From: Adineta vaga
Lineage: Eukaryota; Rotifera
Direction: 5' to 3'
NCBI GenBank assembly: GCA_021613535.1
Contig: CP075496.1
Span: 14,942,001-15,006,000 of the forward strand
Length of the DNA: 64,000 bases
The notes beneath the pieces were generated by a model. It saw only the letters and a program-made list of their open reading frames with translations, was not told the origin of the DNA and did not search any database. Positions within the stretch are counted from its first letter, which is position 1; every line of letters begins with the position of its first letter. Shown piece by piece: positions 58,370 through 64,000 of this stretch. Made by a program: the position numbers and the translations under genes.

Positions 58370-60714
58370 ATGATTCCAATATGTTCATTGGCTATTTTGA
58401 TCATAGTTGGTGTTGTTGTTGGTGTTGTTTTAGGCACAAAATCAAATACTAAATCAACACGTAGGATTTCTTTTCTTTCGTTTTTTTTTTACTAAATTCA
58501 ATTGAAAAACGAATGAACATAGTTATTATTTATTCTTCCTTTCTTTTTTCTTTAGTAATTAAATGCACAAGTCCTTTTCAAGTGGGTGAAACATACACTA
58601 CTGGACATTCTCCAACTTCTTTAGTAGTGGGACACTTTAGAAATACCCAACAACTTGATGTCGCAATATCGAATGGTAAAGATAATAACATTGGTCTCTT
58701 ACTTGGTGATGGACATGGATCTTTAAATATTATTCGAGGTGAAACTGGTTCTGCTCCTATATCAATGGTATCGGGTGATTTTAATCATGATAATATTACA
58801 GATATGGTAGTAGTAAATAGAGATGAAAATACTATTCGTGTGTTGATTAATGATGGAAATGGAGCATTCAAAACTACAAACGAGTATGAAGCAGGTGATA
58901 TACCAACTTTTATTGTAGCAAATGATTTTAATAATGATAAAAGATTGGATTTAGTAGTTATTAATCAATATGAAAGTTATGCTCGTATATTTTTGGGAAA
59001 TATAGATGGAACATTTTCATTGATGGACATGTTTTACGTGAATAATTATCCAACGTCAATAGCAACAGGTGATTTTAATAATGATACAAAATTAGATTTG
59101 GCAATAACTAATACATATGATAATGCTCTTTCAGTTTTGTTTGGTTTTGGAAATGGTAGTTTTGAATATCCCGTTACATATTCTGTTGGTTATTCACCAT
59201 TTATGGTCATAACAAATGATTTTAATAATGATAAAATATTGGATCTAGCTGTGACTATTGAAGTTGAAAATAGTGTTAATATTTTACTTGGCAATAAAGA
59301 TGGAACTTTTGAATCTACAATATCATCATATGCTGCTTATTATCCATCCTATTTAGCATCAGGTCACTTTAATAATGATTCAAAATTGGATTTGATTGTA
59401 GTTTCCACATATGATGGGTATATTACTATTTTATTTGGAAAAAATGATGGATCATTTGAATTGTCGGTTGAAGATGGTACTGAATCAGATGATAATGTTA
59501 CTGGATCATATGACTATGGTAGTGGATCACTTAATTCTAATTATGTTGGATACAATCCAACGGCTATCATAGTAACCGATTTTAATAATGATGGACTCTC
59601 AGATGTGATAGTAACCATTTCTTACGAAAATAATGTTAAGATCCTATTTGGTACAGGAAATAGTCAACTTACCGAAAGTTATTCGCATACTACAGGTATA
59701 TATCCATCATTTATCATATTTGATGATCTCAATAATGATAAGAAACGAGATTTAGCAGTGAGTAATCTATATGATAATACTATTACTATTTTATATGGTT
59801 TTGGTGATGGAATATTTCGTGTTCCATTAACATATAGTGTTGGTGATGCACCAAATTCTCTTATATCTGCTGATTTCAATAATGATCAGAAATTAGATCT
59901 AGCAGTAGTTAATACGAATGGTAGTACATTTAGTGTACTTATCGGTAATGGATCAGGTATATTTCTTAATGCAGTTAATTATTCACTTAATGCCACTCCA
60001 GTAGCTATGATAACAGCTGATTTTAATGCTGATAATAAATTAGATTTAGCAGTGGTTATTAGAAATAATGATCACATCAAGATATTTCTAGGCAATGGAG
60101 ATGGAGTTTTTCAAGAAGGAATCAATCTTATAGTTGAGAGTATACCAATATTTGTTATATCAACTGATCTAAATCGTGATAATAAAATCGATTTGGTATC
60201 TGTTAATCGAGAAAATAATAGTATCAGTATTTATCTTGGTTATGGAAATGGAAGTTTTCATCATACAATAGATTACTTGGTGGGTAAATCACCAGCTTCA
60301 GCAACATCAAATGATTTGGATAATGATAGTTTATTAGATTTAGTTGTTACTAATACAGGTCGTAATACTGTAACTATTCTTTTTGGTAATGGTGATGGAA
60401 CATTTTCTCAACAAAAAAACGAAACAGTTGGTAAATATCCCAGTAATGTGGTAACAGCTGATTTAAATGCTGATAATTATTTGGATGTGATAACGATTAA
60501 TTTTGGTGATAATACTATGAGTGTATTAATGGGTAATGGAAATAGAACATTTTCAACACAAATTAAATATCCAACTGGTATTCAACCAACTGATATGGTA
60601 ATAAGTGACATAAATAGTGATAATAAAATCGATTTACTTGTGACGAATAGTCAATCGGAAAAAGTATCTGTATTTTTGAACACATGCAACAATATTATAA
60701 CTACTTCTTCATAA
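58370..60714 (+). CDS. Type II membrane-anchored FG-GAP/VCBS repeat protein
   Basis: Exons 58370-58460 and 58556-60714 (95-bp intron) join in phase to 749 residues. The first exon encodes a very short cytosolic end and a membrane span (LAILIIVGVVVGVVLG). The extracellular part has 14 repeats of about 46-48 residues, each with a calcium-loop-like D-F-N-N-D-x-x-L-D core (NDFNNDKRLDLVV, GDFNNDTKLDLAI, ADFNNDQKLDLAV) followed by a VLLGNGDGTF-type strand. This would fold as one or two beta-propellers. The anchor exon resembles that of the kelch gene at 54313-55848 in plan. It sits 139 bp after the ADP-ribosyltransferase on the same strand. It is probably an adhesion or recognition protein. Confidence 0.85.
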
Positions 60715-60894
60715 TTCTATAAAATATATTGATCAATTAAAACTTTTTTCAAAAACAAGAACAGTACTTAATTCATTCATCGATATATTTCAATCATGTA
60801 AAGAATAATGAACGTTTTTTTTATGTTTTTCTTTTCGCAATTTTGTTTTCAACGTTTCTAATCTTCTATAAATACTTAATATAATACATATTAC

Positions 60895-60940
60895 ATGATA
60901 GATGTAGTATCCACACTCTCACCCATATACCCTCAAGATG
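60895..60940. repeat. Telomere-like hairpin family, right half only
   Basis: The loop-like part GATAGATGTAGTATCC is followed by the C-rich arm ACACTCTCACCCATATACCC and then TCAAGATG. The G-rich arm is missing or unrecognisable. It lies 180 bp beyond the FG-GAP stop. Confidence 0.65.
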
Positions 60941-61136
60941 GTAATCCCTTCAAATAACTATAGATATACATGTTCTTTTATCATTTTTGATTTAGAAGAA
61001 TATAGACGAATGTGAGAAAATCAATGTATAACGAGATCTGTGCAAATAACGTCCATCCATTTTTCTTGGTTCTATTCTCTTTCTTTTTGATTGTATATAT
61101 ATATAAACCACATATTTTTGCATGTAAAAGATGCGC

Positions 61137-61210
61137 GATTCTTGATTAGAAGAAATAAAGGAAAGCGTAATGTCATCAGTGCTGACATTTCTTCCATCAA
61201 AACTCGGCCA
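61137..61210. repeat. Dispersed repeat block, copy B
   Basis: Partner of 53591-53665; begins GATTCTTGATTAGAAGAAAT and continues with scattered substitutions to CATCAAAACTCGGCC. The preceding 80 bp is also loosely similar between the two loci. Confidence 0.75.
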
Positions 61211-61592
61211 TAATGTGCATACATTCTCACTTCATTCGGAGCACATGCAAAACTAACATTGATAGACGCTAACTATGACTTTTATTCTCTGTTCTAATTG
61301 TGTTTATCTCGCAATAGCCGCCTCTTGTGGGGGAAATATTTGACGTCACGTTGTTCCTGTTTTTCTCTTCATTCGATCACGTAGATCATCATATCTTTCT
61401 TACTCATATAAATACTCATATACATAAAAGATAATCTATTACATCCGGTTTTTTGCCACTTGTACAAAAAATGTATAAAATGGATTCAGAATAACGATTT
61501 CTTCTACGAATTTTAAGGTAAGTAATAGAAATATTTGAATGATACATTGACTGATTTTTTAATTTATACAGTTATTACTATTTAGACTACTA

Positions 61593-62144
61593 ATGGACAA
61601 CGATACTATTTTTCCTGCTTTGTCAAGTGGTGAAATAGTTGTGGGTAAATACGAAGGTCGTGAATGTTCTCGATCGACAAAAGCAATTGTTATTGTTACT
61701 AATTTTCGGCTCTTAATTCGTTGGAAAGGGATCAATTGCGGTTGTATTCATCGTTCCTCTTATTCTTCAATCATACTCGATTCGATTGATTGCATCGACT
61801 ATATTCGTTTTGATGAAAAACTGCCAATTGTCTCGGCGTTGATGTTACTTGTTGGATTACCGTTAATTTTATATGGATGTGTTTTGGAACCCAAAGGGGC
61901 TCTAGCAGGATGCATAATCATTACCACCTTTGCCGTGATCATACTCAGTTTTTCATGGTACTCTAAAAACAAAAAATTTATTAGATTCAAAGGTACTTTT
62001 GGCTTCGAAACAATAATATTTGAAAAGGGAATTGCTAGAGAATTTGCAGGACAATTGAGTGAAATGATACATCAACGACGAAATCGATATTTTATTGAAC
62101 AAAATGAAAATAAAGGATCACATTTACTATACCAGAACCATTAG
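61593..62144 (+). CDS. PH-like/GRAM-type membrane protein, 183 aa
   Basis: ATG-initiated, with a probable 5'-UTR intron ending at 61584. The N-terminal half has the strand pattern of a PH/GRAM-like fold (VIVTNFRLLIRW, SIILDSIDCIDYI). Two membrane spans follow (ALMLLVGLPLILYGCVL and AGCIIITTFAVIILSFSWY). The fold then resumes with KFIRFKGTFGFETIIFEKG and an amphipathic helix (FAGQLSEMIHQRR). A PH-like domain split by a TM hairpin is a plan known from small membrane proteins. The specific function is unknown. Confidence 0.6.
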   Translation: MDNDTIFPALSSGEIVVGKYEGRECSRSTKAIVIVTNFRLLIRWKGINCGCIHRSSYSSIILDSIDCIDYIRFDEKLPIVSALMLLVGLPLILYGCVLEPKGALAGCIIITTFAVIILSFSWYSKNKKFIRFKGTFGFETIIFEKGIAREFAGQLSEMIHQRRNRYFIEQNENKGSHLLYQNH

Positions 62145-62649
62145 CACCAATGGCAACGATAGATATTACTGGAACTGACATGAAAACTGGAAATGAATAC
62201 ATCTACGAACCTTTATCAAACGTTCTATAAAATAGAGACCGGTGGACAAGGAATTTTCTGTTTCATCCCGTTCCCTCTTGCCCCGCCTATCCTATGAAGA
62301 TTTTTCAACAAGATATTTTAGATGAACAATCATTAGCTTAATATTTTTAAACTGTATCTTATTATATATTTTCACAATGAATTTGCTCTACATGATTGAA
62401 AAATATAAATTCATTTGGACCTATGTATAAAATTTGAGAAACTTCTATTGATACTACAGAAAATATTTTAACCATCATTCCTGTAGCAAATATATAAAAT
62501 ATAAGCTATTGGTAAATTTACGGGAATAAAAAGATTCAGTTTTTTTTCATACAGACAGTTTTGGAAAGCTCAATTGAACTATATAAGAAACATCACAATA
62601 AATCTTTTATTCGATTGCACTTCAAAGAATTTTTTCTATTATACAGGTG

Positions 62650-62706
<57 letters not shown>

Positions 62707-63193
62707 TATATATATATAGAGAGAGAGAGAAATAGTGATAGATACATAGTACTCGCCTTACGCTATCAAATGACGAAAAAACAATCGAAACGTCTGAGAT
62801 CGAAATTATCCTAACGAGGAAACTTCCAGCAAATTTGTAACGATATTTAGAAATAGAAAAAAGGTAAAGCAGGGTTTACGAAGGCAATATGCATAATTTT
62901 GATGCGGTGTAGATGTCCTATAACATTTTCTACTATTTTTGTTCACGATCTTTCATATTAATTTAAAAAACTATTGTATAAAAAAGAGTTAAAGCATATG
63001 CAGTATTTTTGATATTATTAGACTGAAATAGTTCAACTTCATCAGATAATCTAAATATATGGCTCAAAACTAAAAACTGAATCAAGACTTTTGATCATCA
63101 CTATATTTAATAAAAACATACGGTTCTAAAAAAAGTCATTGTTTTTCTTTTTGTAGAAAAATAACGAATAAATAATTAACAGATTTGGTGCAA
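62145..63193. other. Intergenic with compound microsatellite
   Basis: A (TA)n(GA)n tract lies at 62652-62731. The rest is AT-rich without a supported gene. Confidence 0.45.
62652..62731. repeat. Compound (TA)n(GA)n microsatellite
   Basis: Alternating TA for about 37 bp, GA for about 17 bp, TA again for about 12 bp, then GA again. Such tracts are prone to length error in assembly. Confidence 0.9.
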
Positions 63194-63880
63194 TGGTTAA
63201 TGATAAAAGAAATATTCCTCGCGGAACAATTCAATTCAATATCACTGTTCTTCAATGTGATTGATTTGACGATCGTCAATTATGGCGAATCACTACCAAA
63301 GATAAAAAATGTTTTTATGGTCGATATTTGATTGGTGCTTATAGTTTATTATCCAACGGATATCAAAAGATTCGAAACATTTCAAGGTAAAATGTGTCAT
63401 ATAGCTGAATGGAATGATGAAATTAGTTCTCAAGGAAAGCGAGTTGCTATGGTTAGTACAGGTTCAAATGCGATACAACGTATTCTTCAATTACATAAAA
63501 ATCATGGTGTATTTCGTGTCTTTATGTTTTTCAACGAACATCACCTTGAGTTATTGCTTTAAAAAATCGAATATTAACATGATTTGAGAAGAAACTATTT
63601 ACCAATTTTACATTTCTATTCGAGCTTGTATTTAGTGGAGACTCGAATCAATGGTTTTATCATTTGTTTATCGAGCACCGATTCGTTTTGTTGCACAAAA
63701 TTTAGTTCAAAACATCTTTTTCTTATAAGTTAAAGATCGAAAATTACATGAGAAATTAATGCCGAAATCAGATTATGATTGTAAACGAAATTTAGTAACT
63801 CTTGTTACAAATCAACTAACTATGCCTGCTATTATTTTTCTTTCTGCTCTTCAATAAGAAAAAGTTCGAAGTTCTTCTTT
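63194..63880 (+). pseudogene. Baeyer-Villiger-type flavin monooxygenase pseudogene, partial
   Basis: The segment shows family pieces in order but in several frames: DDRQLWRITTKDKKCFYGRY and then LIGA in one frame; FETFQGKMCHIAEWND and the second dinucleotide fold start KRVAMVSTGSNAIQRIL in another; then DRKLHEKLMPKSDYDCKRN in a third. The last is the KL.P.Y..GCKR region of cyclohexanone or phenylacetone monooxygenases. A TGA interrupts it near 63262 and frames change near 63350 and 63560. The N-terminal FAD fold is missing, so it begins as a fragment. No clear coding continues beyond about 63870. Such enzymes are bacterial and fungal, and their presence here suggests transfer followed by decay. 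Confidence 0.65.
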
Positions 63881-64000
63881 GGATACCTAAACAACATACT
63901 TGATCTATTGACATGTCCAATCAGACTAACGACAATTAGCCGTACTATCACAAAGATGATGAAACGAACAATAATAGCGATCTTGACCATTGTTACGTCA

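Larger units (their letters stand above)
60715..61592. other. Intergenic, 880 bp, hairpin arm and dispersed block
   Basis: Contains the hairpin half copy at 60895-60940, copy B of the dispersed block (61137-61210), and an acceptor-like TATTTAG ending at 61584, 8 bp before the next start codon. A donor-like AAGGTAAGTAA at about 61515 would make a 5'-UTR intron of about 70 bp with it. Confidence 0.5.

Noticed and set aside
1-64000. tRNA or rRNA genes
   Set aside because: I looked for B-box-like GTTCRANNC words with matching acceptor stems and saw no convincing cloverleaf; no rRNA-like sequence was noticed.

Overview
The window is AT-rich animal genomic DNA, most likely from a bdelloid rotifer (Adineta/Rotaria type). 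The reasons are: very short GT-AG introns (mostly 45-100 bp), small exons and compact gene spacing; gene families greatly expanded in bdelloids (FG-GAP/VCBS stalk proteins, kelch propellers with a type II anchor, R-S-E ADP-ribosyltransferases, F-box proteins, LDLa/EGF/7TM receptors); genes that look horizontally acquired (BAHD acyltransferase, flavin monooxygenases, GMC oxidoreductase); and many short tracts of telomere-like TGTGGG sequence, the repeat I recall for Adineta telomeres. The species call is inference; no database was consulted.

Positions 1-12,900 are gene-poor and repeat-rich. They hold a long degenerate foldback (602-970), eight copies of a 69-bp tandem repeat (2168-2719), a 39-bp minisatellite (about 6450-6605), a decayed BovB/RTE-type non-LTR retrotransposon on the minus strand (7632-10574), an unassigned open frame and a mariner-like transposase scrap.

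Positions 13,400-31,500 carry, in order, a six-exon GMC oxidoreductase, a multi-pass membrane protein, a decayed FAD monooxygenase, a giant LDLa-EGF-7TM receptor, a membrane-anchored RBR ubiquitin ligase, a truncated E2 fold, a BAHD acyltransferase and a TMEM272-like protein. After a 2.9-kb gene-free stretch with G-rich and inverted repeats comes a SOS1-like Na+/H+ exchanger with a cytosolic cyclic-nucleotide-binding fold (34300-37963).

Positions 39,500-64,000 hold two small membrane proteins, two pseudogenes, a GNAT acetyltransferase, a broken F-box gene, a triple ZZ-finger protein, a pentameric ligand-gated channel, an orphan GPCR, an anchored kelch protein, an ADP-ribosyltransferase, an FG-GAP protein, a PH-like membrane protein and a decayed Baeyer-Villiger-type monooxygenase at the right edge.

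There is no operon-like logic. The genes form loose themes: surface receptors and adhesion, chemosensation and ion transport, ubiquitin signalling, and redox or acyl chemistry of probable foreign origin. The most unusual recurrent signal is a dispersed family of short hairpins with telomere-like G-rich and C-rich arms, found mostly in 3' flanks of genes. Several exon models below were built by hand from splice consensus and codon phase; where the phases close exactly, I say so.
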